64,000 nt of DNA from Methylomonas albis (GCF_014850955.1 NZ_JACXSS010000001.1:868001-932000), one strand, 5' to 3'; positions 45,715 to 56,960 are shown, counted from the first letter of the stretch. Notes: generated by a model from the sequence alone, not told the origin. Made by a program: numbers and translations.

Positions 45715-47469
45715 TTAAAACGACAGCCGCAAGCCGCTGGAAAAGGCGTGGTTTGAAACGTTTTCCCGGTCGATGATAGTGTTGTAGGCCACGAAAGCGG
45801 ACATGCCATCGGCAAATTGGCCGGCCATATTAAAGCCGAGTTGCATGTAGTCACGGTCCGGATTGTCGGAGCGGATGTTAAAGCCGGTATTGTTTTGCAC
45901 GAAGCGTACGACACTGACTTGGGCGTTATAGCTGGATTCGTGTACCCATTCGGCATTGACTTGCGGCACGATGACGCCCCAAGGCAAGCTCCAGGCATAA
46001 GAAGCCCTGGCGCCGGCTTTGGTCAGCATGGATTCTATGTTTTGTTTGCCGTAGCTGGTGCCGAAACTGGCTCCGCCGGATTCGCGATAGCCGTCCACTT
46101 CGGTTTTGGCGTAGTCGAAACCGATATACGGCCCGACCACTACCTTGTCGATGTGGTAGTTATAACCGGCGCCCAGACTGGAGGCATATTGCATGCCCGA
46201 GGTGCTGCCTTTTGCCGAGGTGTTGAAAAAGCTCATTGTCCGCTCTGATTCGTAATCGATGCCGCCAACGCTGGCCAGCGCATCGATATAGAAATCCTGA
46301 ATATTCAAAGTGCTGTATAGCGAGCCGGTATAGGCTGCGGTATAGAGCTGACCGGCGCGGTTGCTGAAATCGGCCTTGTTGTGCGCGTTATTAAAGGCCA
46401 GACCTACAAAAAAATTATCGGTGAACGCATAATCCGCACCGACCGTGACACCTTGACTGTCAAAGCTATAACCCTGTTCGTTCACGGATCGCTTCCGGTC
46501 ACCGAAACTGCCGTCGATATTGCCGTATATGCCCAGACGTTGAAATATTTCCGGCAGTTCGTCACCGCCGGCGCCACCTATTTTGGTGCCACCCAGGTTG
46601 ATGCCGCCCGCATTGCCGGCGCGTAAAGTGGCGATGCGATCCATCACGCTGCTGAAGTTCGCGCGCGAGGTGGCAACCGTGGTGGCGGAAATCGTGTTGA
46701 TCTCTTCCGGAGTGATTTGATCGATAACATCGGCTTTGGCGGCCGCGCCCAGACCGGCGATTCTGGCGCAATCCCTAATGACAGCGGAGCTGGTAGGTGA
46801 GGCGCATAAGCTGTTGATTGCCAGGGATGTGGCGCTGGCGTTAGAAGTAGATTCGATAATTTGCGATTGGGAAATGACTGCGCCGCCGCTGCCGGCATAG
46901 CTAATCAATCTCGCGCTGCCCGAGCCGGTGCCGGTGCCGGGAATGATCAGCCCCGAGTCGCCGACTATTAATAACACATTGCCGGTGTTGCTGTTTATAT
47001 TGGAGCCCGCGATAGCGTCCGTTGACCCGAAGGGATAGTTCGCTACCGCGACAGTGTAACTCCCCGAACTTAGCGCGTAGTCGTTAATCAGCGAATTGTA
47101 ATTTGGTGAAACGCCTGCCGCGCCGCAGTCTATTTGGTTACAGCCGTCGTCGTTCTGTGTGATAACCGATAGACTAGTAAAATTGCCGGTGCCGTCCAGC
47201 AGGTAAATATAGGGATCCGTAGTAGGGCCGCTGGTGGCAATATCGACTAGCGTGGTCTGTGACAGCGAAAAGGGCAGATAGCCGACCGACCCAGACCCCG
47301 AGCCGGTTAGATTGAATGTGCCGCTCGCGAATTCCACGCCTGTCGCGAGTGGCGACGCCAGCAGCAACGTGATTAAGGAGCTTGCGGTTAGGGATTGCCG
47401 TTTGCTCAATCCTGCAAAAGCGGTTTTAGAACAGAGTGGTTCAAAAAAAAACAGTGATTTCATGAGCAT
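45715..47469 (-). CDS. Autotransporter with pre-peptidase-like passenger
   Basis: A 584-residue outer-membrane protein. The signal peptide (about 1-43) ends near ASPLATG-VEF. The passenger (about 45-180) has a PPC-like beta domain (PFSLSQTTLVDIATSG, DPYIYLLDGTGNF, LSSGSYTVAVANY). A helical linker (about 210-290) leads to a C-terminal autotransporter barrel (about 305-584; YGNIDGSFGDRKRS, GVTVGADYAFTDNFFVG) ending in SGLRLSF, with the terminal Phe required for barrel assembly. The passenger is short and shows no protease triad, so adhesion or a structural role is more likely. Start could be either of two close ATGs. Confidence 0.88.
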   Translation of the reverse strand: MLMKSLFFFEPLCSKTAFAGLSKRQSLTASSLITLLLASPLATGVEFASGTFNLTGSGSGSVGYLPFSLSQTTLVDIATSGPTTDPYIYLLDGTGNFTSLSVITQNDDGCNQIDCGAAGVSPNYNSLINDYALSSGSYTVAVANYPFGSTDAIAGSNINSNTGNVLLIVGDSGLIIPGTGTGSGSARLISYAGSGGAVISQSQIIESTSNASATSLAINSLCASPTSSAVIRDCARIAGLGAAAKADVIDQITPEEINTISATTVATSRANFSSVMDRIATLRAGNAGGINLGGTKIGGAGGDELPEIFQRLGIYGNIDGSFGDRKRSVNEQGYSFDSQGVTVGADYAFTDNFFVGLAFNNAHNKADFSNRAGQLYTAAYTGSLYSTLNIQDFYIDALASVGGIDYESERTMSFFNTSAKGSTSGMQYASSLGAGYNYHIDKVVVGPYIGFDYAKTEVDGYRESGGASFGTSYGKQNIESMLTKAGARASYAWSLPWGVIVPQVNAEWVHESSYNAQVSVVRFVQNNTGFNIRSDNPDRDYMQLGFNMAGQFADGMSAFVAYNTIIDRENVSNHAFSSGLRLSF

Positions 47470-47770
47470 TTATCCGAAATAGTTTCTGCAACTTATTATA
47501 GGTGCATGTCAATGTTTTCAATAGTAATTAAATTTTGTTTGGAGATTCGGCATTGACTAAACGAGCTTGTTATTCCTCAAGGTAAATTTCTGGTGATCGT
47601 CAGGCTCGGGAAACAGCAAATGCGCCGGTGGAGCAGATTTGCCGGGCCTGGTCGGGATTTATCCAGGCCGATTTTGGGGATTGGAGGTTTTAGATTGTAA
47701 AGGGCATTTGCAGCGACACGAACAATCTCTTCGGCTAAAATCCTTACACTTTCCCTGACTGTAGTTTGCC
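47470..47770. other. Divergent intergenic region
   Basis: About 300 AT-rich bases between the divergently read autotransporter and kinase genes; both promoters should lie here. No repeat or RNA gene is seen. Confidence 0.4.
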
Positions 47771-49438
47771 ATGTCCAGATTCGAGCTCGCATTGACAGCC
47801 TTTCAGCAGGCTCAACTAGCCTATGAAGATTTATTGGCCCTGACGGGCGCTTTAAGCGCGGAACCCGAACAGGTTTTAGATGCGGCCCGGCAATTCTTGG
47901 AAAACGAATATCGGAACGGAAAAATTAGCGCGGATGTTTATCGCGGTTTGCAATCGGCCATGCAAGACGAAACTCGGATTGTCGGCGATCAAACCCAAAT
48001 GGCGCCCTCGCGGGTCTCCGCTCCAGACGATGCAACTAGCATAGTTTCCGCGCCGGCTGTGGCGGCGACGATACTGCCGGCTACACCTGCTACGCAAACA
48101 CCCACACTGACGACCGAATCCTTGTTGCAAGGTTTGGACCCCTCACAGCCGCGCGCCGAGCTGACAGTGGGCAGCACCTTGAAAAGCCGGTTTGTGCTTG
48201 AAGAGTTGCTTGGGGTAGGTGGCATGGGTATGGTGTTTAAAGCCACCGACTTGCGCAAAGTGGAGGCATCGGATAAAGAGCCTTTCGTCGCCTTAAAGGT
48301 GCTGAACCAGGATTTTCAGTTCAATCCGATGGCGCTGGTGGCCTTGCAGCGGGAGACTAAGCGTGCGCAAACTCTGTCTCATCCCAATATCATCAAAGTC
48401 TATGACTTTGATCGGGACGGCTCGCACGTGTTTATGTCGATGGAGTACTTGCAGGGCAAGCCGCTTAGTCATTTGATCCGCGAGCATGTCGACAGCGGAT
48501 TACCCTTCAAAAAAGCTTGGCCTATCATCAGCGCGATGGCTGAAGCCTTGGCGCACGCGCATAAAAAAAATATCGTTCACTCCGACTTTAAGCCCGGCAA
48601 CGTCTTTGTCGGCGACGACGGTGAAATCAGGGTGCTGGATTTTGGGATCGCCTGCGCGATTGGTCGCAGCGAAAAAGACGGTCACGATGCCACCATTTTT
48701 AATGCCCGGTCGCTAGGCGCCATGACTCCGGCCTATGCTAGTTTGGAACAGCTGCAAAATAGCGACCCCGATGCGCGTGACGATATTTATGCCTTGGCGT
48801 GCATCACTTACGAATTATTGAGCGGCAAGCATCCGTTCGGTCGTTTGTCTGCGGAAAAAGCCATGGAGGTCAATCTGCAGCCCAAGCCCATCGCTCAGCT
48901 TAAGCGCCGGCAGTGGAAAGGTTTGCAAAAGGGTTTGGCCTTTAAGCAGGAAGATCGCAGTGCCAATGTCAACGAATTTTTAGCGGCCATCGGACCGCAT
49001 TCGTCCGTCTATTATGGATTATGGTCGACAGGCGTTTTGCTTGCTTGCTTGATTGGATTGAACATCTATTGGACCTTAAGCGAAAAACAGACCAATACCG
49101 AGGCTGTGCCGGTTGCCGTGGAATTGAATCCTGAGCAAAATCAAAAAATCAAAGACTTGCTGGAGTTGGCGGATATTCATTTTGATGTGGGCTATCTGAC
49201 GGCGCCGACCGGCAGCAATGCGTTCTGGGCTTATCAGGAGGTTTTGAAAATCGATCCTTACAACAAAGGGGCTATAGACGGTATCAATAAAATTGCCGAT
49301 ACGCTGGAGCAGCAGGCTTGGGAATTTTATGAAAAGAACGACCGCTCGGAGGCATTGAAAAAAGTGCAGGAAGGTTTAGAAGTCAATCCTGCGCATAAGG
49401 GCTTACAGAGTTTGCGTGATAAGCTTAGATTCAACTAG
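47771..49438 (+). CDS. Membrane-anchored Ser/Thr protein kinase
   Basis: A 555-residue Hanks-type kinase. After a 135-residue N-terminal region comes the kinase domain (about 138-410), with a GVGGMGMVFKA P-loop, catalytic lysine in FVALKVL, catalytic loop HSDFKPGN and metal-binding DFG (VLDFGIA). The loop has Ser in place of the Arg of HRD, so it is a non-RD kinase, and the usual GTPxYxSPE reads MTPAYASLE. A membrane helix (about 420-440, LWSTGVLLACLIGLNIYW) precedes a periplasmic TPR-like C-terminus. All residues needed for catalysis are present. No cognate phosphatase is nearby. Confidence 0.9.
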   Translation: MSRFELALTAFQQAQLAYEDLLALTGALSAEPEQVLDAARQFLENEYRNGKISADVYRGLQSAMQDETRIVGDQTQMAPSRVSAPDDATSIVSAPAVAATILPATPATQTPTLTTESLLQGLDPSQPRAELTVGSTLKSRFVLEELLGVGGMGMVFKATDLRKVEASDKEPFVALKVLNQDFQFNPMALVALQRETKRAQTLSHPNIIKVYDFDRDGSHVFMSMEYLQGKPLSHLIREHVDSGLPFKKAWPIISAMAEALAHAHKKNIVHSDFKPGNVFVGDDGEIRVLDFGIACAIGRSEKDGHDATIFNARSLGAMTPAYASLEQLQNSDPDARDDIYALACITYELLSGKHPFGRLSAEKAMEVNLQPKPIAQLKRRQWKGLQKGLAFKQEDRSANVNEFLAAIGPHSSVYYGLWSTGVLLACLIGLNIYWTLSEKQTNTEAVPVAVELNPEQNQKIKDLLELADIHFDVGYLTAPTGSNAFWAYQEVLKIDPYNKGAIDGINKIADTLEQQAWEFYEKNDRSEALKKVQEGLEVNPAHKGLQSLRDKLRFN

Positions 49439-49551
49439 CGAATCGATTAACCTCAGATATTTCGCGGTTTGTGCGTCGATTTTTCGATAATGCGCGGGCC
49501 GTTGCCATGCTAGAATTCGGGGCATTATGACTTCCTATTCGCCGATTCCCA

Positions 49552-52500
49552 GTGGCTTCCCAATTACTCCCAGTATCCGATGATGCAACCCCCGCGCGAC
49601 TGCGGGAAATTCCTTACAACTACACCTCGTTTTCCGACCGCGAGATCGTGATTCGCCTGTTGGGCGAAGATATGTGGTGGGTGCTTGATTCGTTACGCGA
49701 CGAGCGCATTACCGGACGCTCCGCTCGGATGTTGTACGAAGTGCTGGGCGATATATGGGCCGTGCAGCGCAATCCCTACCTCGAAGACGATTTGCTAGAT
49801 AACGCCAAACGGCGCCGAGCCCTATTGCAAGCCTTACGGCATCGTTTAGGGCAGATGGAAGGTCGGCAAACCGAGTTGGAACGCCAACACGCCGAGCGTG
49901 CGGACCGAGTAGCGCAATTGATAGCCGCCGCCCATCAGGCGGTGAATGAATTCGAAGCGCATTTCGAACGCACCGCGCAATTGCGCCGGAGTGTCCTGAC
50001 CTTGCTTTCGCGATACACTCGTAAAGATAACATCAGCTTTGACGGCTTCGCGCGGGTTAGTCATGTGACCGACGCGACCGACTGGCGGGTGGAGTATCCG
50101 TTTGTGGTGCTGTACCCAACCTCTGAAGACGAAGTCGGACATTTGGTGCGCGGTTGTATCGAACTTGGCCTGACTATCATCCCGCGCGGTGGCGGCACAG
50201 GTTACACCGGCGGTGCAGTGCCTCTCAATGCTTATTCCGCCGTGATCAACACCGAAAAGCTGTTGGTAGTGGGAGCGGTGGAACGACATACCCTATTGCC
50301 GGGAGTGGAGAGCTCTTATGCGACGATCCACACCGGTGCGGGCGTAGTGACCCGGCGGGTGATGGAAACCGCCGAACAGGCCGGTTTGGTGTTCGCCTGC
50401 GATCCGACTTCCGCCGATGCCTCTTGCATCGGCGGCAATATCGCGATGAACGCCGGTGGAAAAAAAGCCGTGTTGTGGGGAACTGCGTTGGACAATCTGG
50501 CCTCCTGGCGGATGGTGATGCCGGACGGCAACTGGCTGGAAGTCGAGCGCCTGAATCATAATCTCGGCAAAATTCACGAGCAAGACAAAGCCGGGTTTTT
50601 GTTGAAACGCTTCGACGCCAGTGGCAAGCAATTGCTGGGTGAAGAAACGTTGGAAATTTCCGGCAGCTTTTTCCGCAAGACCGGGCTGGGCAAGGATGTT
50701 ACCGACAAGTTTCTTGGCGGTTTGCCGGGGATTCAAAAAGAGGGTTGCGACGGCATCATCACCTCTGCGCGCTGGATTCTGCACGAAATGCCGCCGGTTA
50801 GCCGTACTTTTTGCCTGGAGTTTTTCGGGCAGGTGCGGGAAGCCGTGCCGTCGATAGTCGAGATTCGCGATTTTCTGGCCGACTTGCCTAAAGAGGGCGT
50901 CAATCGGGTGATGTTGGCGGGTTTGGAACATCTGGACGAACGCTATGTGAAGGCGGTCGGTTATGCGACCAAAGCCAAGCGCCACGGCCGGCCGAAGATG
51001 GTATTGATCGGCGACATCGTCGGCGACGATGAAAACCAGGTGGCAATGGCAGCTTCGGAAGTGGTGCGCTTGTGCAATGCGCGCGGCGCCGAAGGCTTTA
51101 TCGCGGTCAATCCGGAAACTCGGAAAAAATTCTGGCTGGATCGTGGTCGCACGGCGGCGATTGCCCGGCATACCAATGCCTTTAAAATTAATGAAGACGT
51201 GGTGATTCCGCTGCCGCGCATGGGCGATTATTGCGACGGCATCGAGCGTATCAATATCGAATTGTCGTTAAACAACAAATTGCGCTTGTGCAAGGCCTTA
51301 AGTGAATTACTGGCCGGCAATTTGCCATTACGGGCTTATGAAGAAGGCGTAAACAAGTCCGAATTACTGGACGAGCGCCGTGCGCTGGCGTTGGATGCGC
51401 TGACGGCGGTACGCGAGCGTTGGCAATGGATTTACGACAACCTCGATTTGCCGTTGGCCGAGGCCGAAAAAGTCTTCGAGTCACAAGGTATCCAGGCAAG
51501 CGAACTGAGCAATCGCGCCGCCGAGCCGATTTTGTTTCATCGCTTGCAGGATTATTCCTTGCGGGTGTCCTGGAAGCAAGAGTTGTTACCGCGACTACGG
51601 GAGATTTTTGAGGGCGATAACTTTAAGCCTATCGTCGAGCGTGTGGAGGCGGTGCACAAGGAAGTCCTGCGCGGCCGAGTATTCGTGGCCTTACATATGC
51701 ATGCCGGCGACGGCAACGTGCATACCAATCTGCCGGTCAATTCCGATCATTATGAAATGTTGCAAGAAGCCAATGCCGCCGTGGCGCGGATCATGGCCTT
51801 AGCGCGTTCATTGGGTGGAGCGATTTCCGGCGAGCACGGCATCGGTATCACCAAGTACGAGTTCTTGACTGAAGACGAATTAGCGGACTTTCATGCCTAT
51901 AAAAACCGCATCGATCCGGAAGGCCGTTTCAATCGCGGTAAATTGATGCCCGGTGCCGATTTGCGTTCGGCTTACACCACCTCGTTCAGTCTGATGGGCT
52001 TTGAATCGCTGATCATGCAGCAAAGCGATATTGGCGCGATTTCCGATTCGGTGAAGGATTGCCTGCGCTGCGGAAAGTGCAAGCCGGTTTGCTCGACGCA
52101 TGTGCCGCCGGCCAATTTGCTGTATTCGCCGCGCAATAAAATTTTGGCGACTTCCTTGTTGATTGAAGCGTTTTTGTACGAAGAGCAAACCCGGCGCGGG
52201 ATTTCGATTACTCATTGGAAGGAATTCGAAGACGTCGCCGATCATTGCACGGTTTGCCACAAATGTTTCAATCCTTGTCCGGTGGATATCGATTTCGGTG
52301 ATGTGTCGATGAATATGCGCAATTTGCTGCGCAAGATGGGTAAACAAAGTTTCAATCCGGCGAAAACCCTGGCTATCGCATTTTTGACCGCTTCCAGTCC
52401 GAACACGGTCAAGGCAATGCGCACGGCGATGATAGATTGGACTTATAAAGTCCAACGCATCGGCAATACGTTGCTTAAGCCTTGGAGCAAAGCCCAGATC

Positions 52501-53463
52501 ACGCAGCCGCCGGCTACGGTCGGCAAGCCGCCGGTGCGCGAGCAGGTGATTCATTTTATGAATCGAAAAATGCCCGGCAATTTACCGACGAAAACAGCGC
52601 GGGCGCTGCTGGACATCGAAGACGGGCAAATCGTGCCCATCATTCGCGATCATGCGAAAACCCGGGCCGATTCCGAGGCGGTGTTTTATTTCCCCGGCTG
52701 CGGTTCCGAGCGCTTGTTCTCGCAAGTCGGTTTGGCGACGCAAGCGATGTTGTACGAGATAGGCGTACAAACCGTGCTGCCGCCCGGCTATTTGTGCTGC
52801 GGCTATCCACAGCGTGCGGGCGGACAGTTCGATAAAGCGCAGAAAATTACCACTGACAACCGGGTTCTATTTCATCGAGTGGCTAATACGCTGAATTATC
52901 TGGATATTAAAACCGTGGTGGTCAGTTGCGGCACCTGTCAGGATCAATTGCAGGATTACGAATTCGAGAAAATTTTTCCGGGCTGCCGCTTGATCGATAT
53001 TCACGAATATCTGCTGGAAAAAGGCGTACGGCTGGAAGGTGTGGATGGCGCTCGTTATCTTTACCATGATCCGTGCCACAGCCCGTTCAAGCAGCAAGAT
53101 CCGATGAAAGTGGTCAATCAGTTGATTGGCGCGCCGGTCGCGAAATCCGAGCGTTGTTGCGGCGAGTCGGGTACTTTGGCGGTGGCGAGGCCGGACATTT
53201 CCACGCAGATTCGTTTTCGCAAGGCTGAGGAATTACAGAAAGATGCCGCTAAATTGCGAGCGGACGGTTACGACGGCGCGGTAAAAATGTTGACTTCCTG
53301 TCCGTCGTGCATGCAAGGTTTGCAACGGTTTGAGGACGAAGTCGAGCAAATGGAAGTCGATTACATCGTTGTGGAAATTGCCAAGCATGTGTTGGGCGAT
53401 AACTGGATGACCGGCTATCTGGATCGGGTCAACAAAGGCGGTATTGAGCGGGTTTTGGTATGA
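49552..53463 (+). CDS. FAD-linked oxidoreductase fused to Fe-S/CCG domains (YdiJ-like)
   Basis: A 1303-residue fusion enzyme. An N-terminal region (about 1-150) of DUF3683 type is followed by a PCMH FAD-binding domain ([12 protein letters not shown] near 212), an FAD-oxidase C-terminal domain with [10 protein letters not shown] and GEHGIGITK, two [4Fe-4S] motifs ([11 protein letters not shown] near 837 and [12 protein letters not shown] near 899), and two CCG domains ([11 protein letters not shown] near 1082 and CCGESG near 1200). It thus combines GlcD- and GlcF-like parts and probably oxidises a 2-hydroxyacid such as D-lactate or D-2-hydroxyglutarate, passing electrons to quinone. The start is GTG at 49552 with a weak ribosome site; the ATG at 49527 is in another frame. 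Confidence 0.9.
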   Translation: MASQLLPVSDDATPARLREIPYNYTSFSDREIVIRLLGEDMWWVLDSLRDERITGRSARMLYEVLGDIWAVQRNPYLEDDLLDNAKRRRALLQALRHRLGQMEGRQTELERQHAERADRVAQLIAAAHQAVNEFEAHFERTAQLRRSVLTLLSRYTRKDNISFDGFARVSHVTDATDWRVEYPFVVLYPTSEDEVGHLVRGCIELGLTIIPRGGGTGYTGGAVPLNAYSAVINTEKLLVVGAVERHTLLPGVESSYATIHTGAGVVTRRVMETAEQAGLVFACDPTSADASCIGGNIAMNAGGKKAVLWGTALDNLASWRMVMPDGNWLEVERLNHNLGKIHEQDKAGFLLKRFDASGKQLLGEETLEISGSFFRKTGLGKDVTDKFLGGLPGIQKEGCDGIITSARWILHEMPPVSRTFCLEFFGQVREAVPSIVEIRDFLADLPKEGVNRVMLAGLEHLDERYVKAVGYATKAKRHGRPKMVLIGDIVGDDENQVAMAASEVVRLCNARGAEGFIAVNPETRKKFWLDRGRTAAIARHTNAFKINEDVVIPLPRMGDYCDGIERINIELSLNNKLRLCKALSELLAGNLPLRAYEEGVNKSELLDERRALALDALTAVRERWQWIYDNLDLPLAEAEKVFESQGIQASELSNRAAEPILFHRLQDYSLRVSWKQELLPRLREIFEGDNFKPIVERVEAVHKEVLRGRVFVALHMHAGDGNVHTNLPVNSDHYEMLQEANAAVARIMALARSLGGAISGEHGIGITKYEFLTEDELADFHAYKNRIDPEGRFNRGKLMPGADLRSAYTTSFSLMGFESLIMQQSDIGAISDSVKDCLRCGKCKPVCSTHVPPANLLYSPRNKILATSLLIEAFLYEEQTRRGISITHWKEFEDVADHCTVCHKCFNPCPVDIDFGDVSMNMRNLLRKMGKQSFNPAKTLAIAFLTASSPNTVKAMRTAMIDWTYKVQRIGNTLLKPWSKAQITQPPATVGKPPVREQVIHFMNRKMPGNLPTKTARALLDIEDGQIVPIIRDHAKTRADSEAVFYFPGCGSERLFSQVGLATQAMLYEIGVQTVLPPGYLCCGYPQRAGGQFDKAQKITTDNRVLFHRVANTLNYLDIKTVVVSCGTCQDQLQDYEFEKIFPGCRLIDIHEYLLEKGVRLEGVDGARYLYHDPCHSPFKQQDPMKVVNQLIGAPVAKSERCCGESGTLAVARPDISTQIRFRKAEELQKDAAKLRADGYDGAVKMLTSCPSCMQGLQRFEDEVEQMEVDYIVVEIAKHVLGDNWMTGYLDRVNKGGIERVLV

Positions 53464-53551
53464 GCTAAGGTTGTCTATGGGCGGGCCGGCGATTTTTCAG
53501 TCGGCTTTGCCCTTTGGTGATGATGGCGGAATTTACTTATCTTTGGGCAAT

Positions 53552-53580
53552 AAAAAAGCCGCGATAAATCGCGGCTTTTT
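53552..53580. terminator. Bidirectional terminator
   Basis: A-run, stem AAGCCGCGA/TCGCGGCTT with a short loop, then T-run. It works in both directions, for the plus-strand oxidoreductase gene and the minus-strand tRNA cluster. Confidence 0.85.
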
Positions 53581-53585
53581 AAATT

Positions 53586-53661
<76 letters not shown>

Positions 53662-53673
53662 AAAATATAGTAA

Positions 53674-53747
53674 TGGAGGCTGCGACCGGAATCGAACCGG
53701 TATATACGGCTTTGCAGGCCGCTGCATAACCATTTTGCTACGCAGCC
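53674..53747 (-). tRNA. tRNA-Cys (GCA)
   Basis: 74 bases including CCA; acceptor GGCTGCG, anticodon GCA in the loop CTGCAAA, T-arm GTTCGATTCC. Lies between the two tRNA-Gly copies. Confidence 0.97.
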
Positions 53748-53761
53748 TTTATAGGTGCAAT

Positions 53762-53791
53762 AAAAAAAGCCGCGATAAGCCGCGGCTTTTT
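53762..53791 (-). terminator. Terminator downstream of tRNA-Gly copy 2
   Basis: 8-bp stem (AAGCCGCG 53767-53774 with CGCGGCTT 53781-53788) and flanking A and T runs; nearly the same as the terminator at 53552-53580. Confidence 0.8.
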
Positions 53792-53796
53792 AAATT

Positions 53797-53872
<76 letters not shown>

Positions 53873-53922
53873 TTGGCTTACTATCCTGCGTATTATAAAA
53901 AGATATTTATTTGTGTCAACAA

Positions 53923-54468
53923 TTATTGCAGGTTTATTGCTGAGGTCCAGGCTTTTCTGCCTTGGCATTCGCCGGATTCAGTGATTTCGACTTCCGCCCA
54001 CAAAACATTCTTGTCGGTGGTATCTGCTTGAGATTGGATCAGTTTGACCGGGGTATTCAGCGGCATGTGTTTACAAGCGCCGTCACGATCATTTTCTTCG
54101 GTATCATCGTAAGCCGCCATCGAGCCAGGGACGGCGACCAATCTAACGGTGGCATTTGGATCGTAAGTATTTGGACTTTTCAGTACATAATTTTGTCCGG
54201 GGACCATGGCTTTTGCTTGATGTACAGGCAATTTAGCATCGGAACCGCCGCCAAAAATCAAGGCGACTAAGACTAGCGCCACAGCGCCCACGCCGCCAAA
54301 AAATACTTTAGGGTTGGATTCTTTCAGTGCCAGTACGTTAGCCAGGATATTGCCGGCAGCGTCTTTTGCCGCAGCGGCTGAATCTGCCGCCGGACTGGTT
54401 TCCGGTTGTTTAGGCTCTTCAGCTTGATTAGCGGTTTCGGTCTCGTTGTTGTTTTCGTCAAGGCTCAT
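53923..54468 (-). CDS. Membrane-anchored protein of unknown function
   Basis: A 181-residue protein with an acidic, Ala/Glu/Pro-rich cytosolic N-terminus (about 1-53), one membrane helix (about 56-72, FFGGVGAVALVLVALIFGGG), and a periplasmic C-terminal domain of about 105 residues. The latter has GQNYVLKSPNTYDPNATVRL and two cysteines (GACKHM and GECQGR) that could form a disulfide. The beta-rich pattern is SH3-like, which is a guess. It is read from its own promoter, away from the tRNAs. Confidence 0.72.
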   Translation of the reverse strand: MSLDENNNETETANQAEEPKQPETSPAADSAAAAKDAAGNILANVLALKESNPKVFFGGVGAVALVLVALIFGGGSDAKLPVHQAKAMVPGQNYVLKSPNTYDPNATVRLVAVPGSMAAYDDTEENDRDGACKHMPLNTPVKLIQSQADTTDKNVLWAEVEITESGECQGRKAWTSAINLQ

Positions 54469-55039
54469 GCGATGTTTCCTCTTAAGCTAGTTATTATTAT
54501 GGTTAAGTGGCTAAAGTTACCACGCCGTTCGAACATTTCAAGCATTCATTTTTTTGTCATTTAGTCGTATCTTAAGTGGAACTGTAGCAAAAATGAACAA
54601 GCCGGGATAAAAAAGCTGATTGGGTTAATGGTTTGCTGTCTTTAAGATGGGATTGGCCAATCAGAATATCGAGTTCGGCCTTACCAGAATAAATCTGGAT
54701 TCTTTGATTGTGGTTGTCGTGGTGCTCGGGCTTGTGATGATGGGAGCCGGATTTTTTGGTCCAATCACGAGTGCAATTTTCGCTTCGACTTATTCTTTTT
54801 GCGGCTTATTCGTAAGCCCCATAGCACCGGCCTGTCAAAATCCTTTGGCCTGCGGCAAGTAATTAAAGGGCTGCATATCGGAACAATTCAGGGAGGTATG
54901 CGTTTTCTTTAATGCTAACAGAGCTACATGGCTGTTTGAGGATGTGAGGCAATTCCCTCTGTCGCTTTAGCAAGATAGGCAGTCTCCAAAACTCTATAGC
55001 TGCTGCTTTACAGTGTTCGATTGATAAAGCGGATTTTTG
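54469..55039. other. Intergenic region
   Basis: About 570 bases between the membrane-anchored protein and the DUF3616 gene. A hydrophobic 71-codon frame (54647-54862) is present but lacks a ribosome site and family features, so I do not call it. No RNA or repeat is recognised. Confidence 0.4.
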
Positions 55040-55960
55040 TCAAAGCCCCATTAAAACGCATCGAAACCCCTTCTGCTCGCCGTCATCGGTCAGTAATACG
55101 ACACGATCATTCTCGCCCGAAAAAAAGAACGCCGCTTCGATATTCAACTCTCCCAGATCGATATGTTCCAGCCGCTCCAGCTGTCCTGAAGCACTATCCC
55201 ATAAATACAACCAATGTTTCTCCAGCCGCTTTTCGTTAGCATGGTAAGGGCCGGCGACGATCAGGTATTGATTGTCTCGGTGCAAGACGATGTCGCGAAT
55301 GCCTAAGCCATCTAAATCCAACTCTATCGGTTCGGCGAATTGTGCGGTTTGGCCTTGCAATAGTGCCAGTGGGTTGAGTAAATGCACCAGGATGGCTTTG
55401 CCGTTTTTCAGGTAGCCGTTGTCGCTTACGCCGCCGGCTAGCGGGTTTCTAAAGCCTATCAATAAGCCTTGCTGCGCTGTGGCTGCCAGACCTTCGATGC
55501 TCAAACCGCCCTTGCCTTTGGGTGGGGTGCGCTCGGCTTGCTCCCAGTCATAGCGGGCAAAGCGTTCGTCTTGTTTCAAATCGGCGATCAATTGTGTGTA
55601 AATCGCGCCATATCGCTGGGCGCTGAATTTATCGGGCTCGGCTTCGGATAGATGAATGCCGAGCAAACGCTGCCGAGCCGGCCGTTCTTTACCTTCGCTA
55701 TTGGTACTGTGCGAGCCTATCCAGAAATAAACATCGCCAATATGCGCGCCACCTTCCAGATCGATTTCCTGCTGCTTGCCGTCTTTGATTTCGCCGTCGA
55801 AAACCTCTGAGAGGGCAATCGCAGGCTTTAAGGCTTTTTTTGCGTTTATGTCGAACACGCTGAGTTCGTTGCTTTCGTCGTCCGCGACGATGAAGTGGCG
55901 GTCATCCAGTGCAATCGCACCGGATACATTGGACCGGCCTTTGTAGGTTTTTATATCCAT
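55040..55960 (-). CDS. DUF3616 protein
   Basis: A 306-residue cytosolic beta-propeller-like protein of the DUF3616 family. The repeated pattern of short strands with Asp turns (GAIALDDRHFIVADDESNEL, KGGLSIEGLAA, DIVLHRDNQYLIVAGPYH) fits the family. No function is known. It is a single gene with no operon partner. Confidence 0.82.
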   Translation of the reverse strand: MDIKTYKGRSNVSGAIALDDRHFIVADDESNELSVFDINAKKALKPAIALSEVFDGEIKDGKQQEIDLEGGAHIGDVYFWIGSHSTNSEGKERPARQRLLGIHLSEAEPDKFSAQRYGAIYTQLIADLKQDERFARYDWEQAERTPPKGKGGLSIEGLAATAQQGLLIGFRNPLAGGVSDNGYLKNGKAILVHLLNPLALLQGQTAQFAEPIELDLDGLGIRDIVLHRDNQYLIVAGPYHANEKRLEKHWLYLWDSASGQLERLEHIDLGELNIEAAFFFSGENDRVVLLTDDGEQKGFRCVLMGL

Positions 55961-56158
55961 ATCGGAAATGCTGGCAAGGCTTTGATTTTAAGGAAGATGG
56001 TCGCCCGGTGATGTCATCAAATTAAAGTGGAATGTCAGGGGGGAAAGCCGGCTCCAGGTCGTCTGGGCGTGAGAGGCTTCGCCGTCCATGGCCTCTTCGG
56101 TTTCCCGCATTCCCCGCCGGACGACGGATTGGTTTAAGTAAAGAACTGAGCGGGGTAC

Positions 56159-56848
56159 TTACTCGTCAGGGCTGCCGATGAAACGATAAACCAACGCGCC
56201 CAATACGGCACCGATAATCGGTGCAACCCAGAACAGCCATAGTTGCGCCAAAGCCCAATCGCCGACATAAACGGCTACACCCAAACTGCGGGCGGGATTG
56301 ACCGACGTGTTGGTGACCGGGATGCTGATCAAGTGAATCAGCGTTAAGCCCAAACCGATGGCGATAGGGGTTAGGCCGGCTGGGGCGCGGGCGTCGGTGG
56401 CGCCGAGGATGATCAGCAAAAACATCATGGTCATCACTACTTCGGTAATTAACGCCGATAGCAAGGAGTAGCCGCCCGGCGAATGTTCGCCGTAACCGTT
56501 GGACGCAAAGCCTGCGGACACATCAAAACCGGCTTTGCCGCTGGCGATTAAATACAGCACGCCGCCGGCCACAATTGCGCCGATCACTTGCGAGACAATG
56601 TACGGTAACAATTGATTGGCGGGAAAACGCCCCCCCATCCACAGGCCAACAGACACAGCCGGATTCAGATGGCAGCCGGAGATATGGCCAATGGCAAAAG
56701 CCATGGTTAGTACCGTTAAACCGAAGGCCAGTGAAACGCCAAGTAAGCCGATGCCCACATTCGGAAACGCCGCCGCCAATACTGCGCTTCCGCATCCGCC
56801 AAGAACTAACCAAAAAGTCCCGAAGGACTCCGCAACATATTTTTTCAT
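56159..56848 (-). CDS. aqpZ: Aquaporin Z
   Basis: A 229-residue inner-membrane water channel with six helices and both half-helix motifs, HLNPAVSVG and SVNPARSLG. The selectivity-filter residues expected for a water-specific channel (His in LTLIHLISI, Arg after the second NPA) are visible. I use the ATG at 56848 ([11 protein letters not shown]) with the ribosome site AGGAGAG; the longer frame adds a hydrophilic leader not typical of the family. A CRP/FNR-like site lies about 97 bases upstream. Confidence 0.95.
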   Translation of the reverse strand: MKKYVAESFGTFWLVLGGCGSAVLAAAFPNVGIGLLGVSLAFGLTVLTMAFAIGHISGCHLNPAVSVGLWMGGRFPANQLLPYIVSQVIGAIVAGGVLYLIASGKAGFDVSAGFASNGYGEHSPGGYSLLSALITEVVMTMMFLLIILGATDARAPAGLTPIAIGLGLTLIHLISIPVTNTSVNPARSLGVAVYVGDWALAQLWLFWVAPIIGAVLGALVYRFIGSPDE

Positions 56849-56944
56849 ATGACTCTCCTGCGTGTTGTTATAGTTTTGCCTGTCATCGATTACTTGTTTT
56901 TGGTTAATAATCAATCGGCTAGAGCACTGTATTCTGTGTCTTTG

Positions 56945-56960
56945 TGTGATGTCAATCACA
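56945..56960. promoter_or_regulatory. CRP/FNR-family operator
   Basis: TGTGA (56945-56949), six bases, TCACA (56956-56960): a perfect CRP-type palindrome, also readable as the FNR-like GTGAT-N4-ATCAC. It lies in the region between divergent aqpZ and draT and could act on either. Confidence 0.6.

Noticed and set aside
54647-54862. Hydrophobic 71-codon open frame
   Set aside because: No ribosome site, no recognisable family, and the hydrophobic part comes from a GTTGTG-rich patch likely to be chance.
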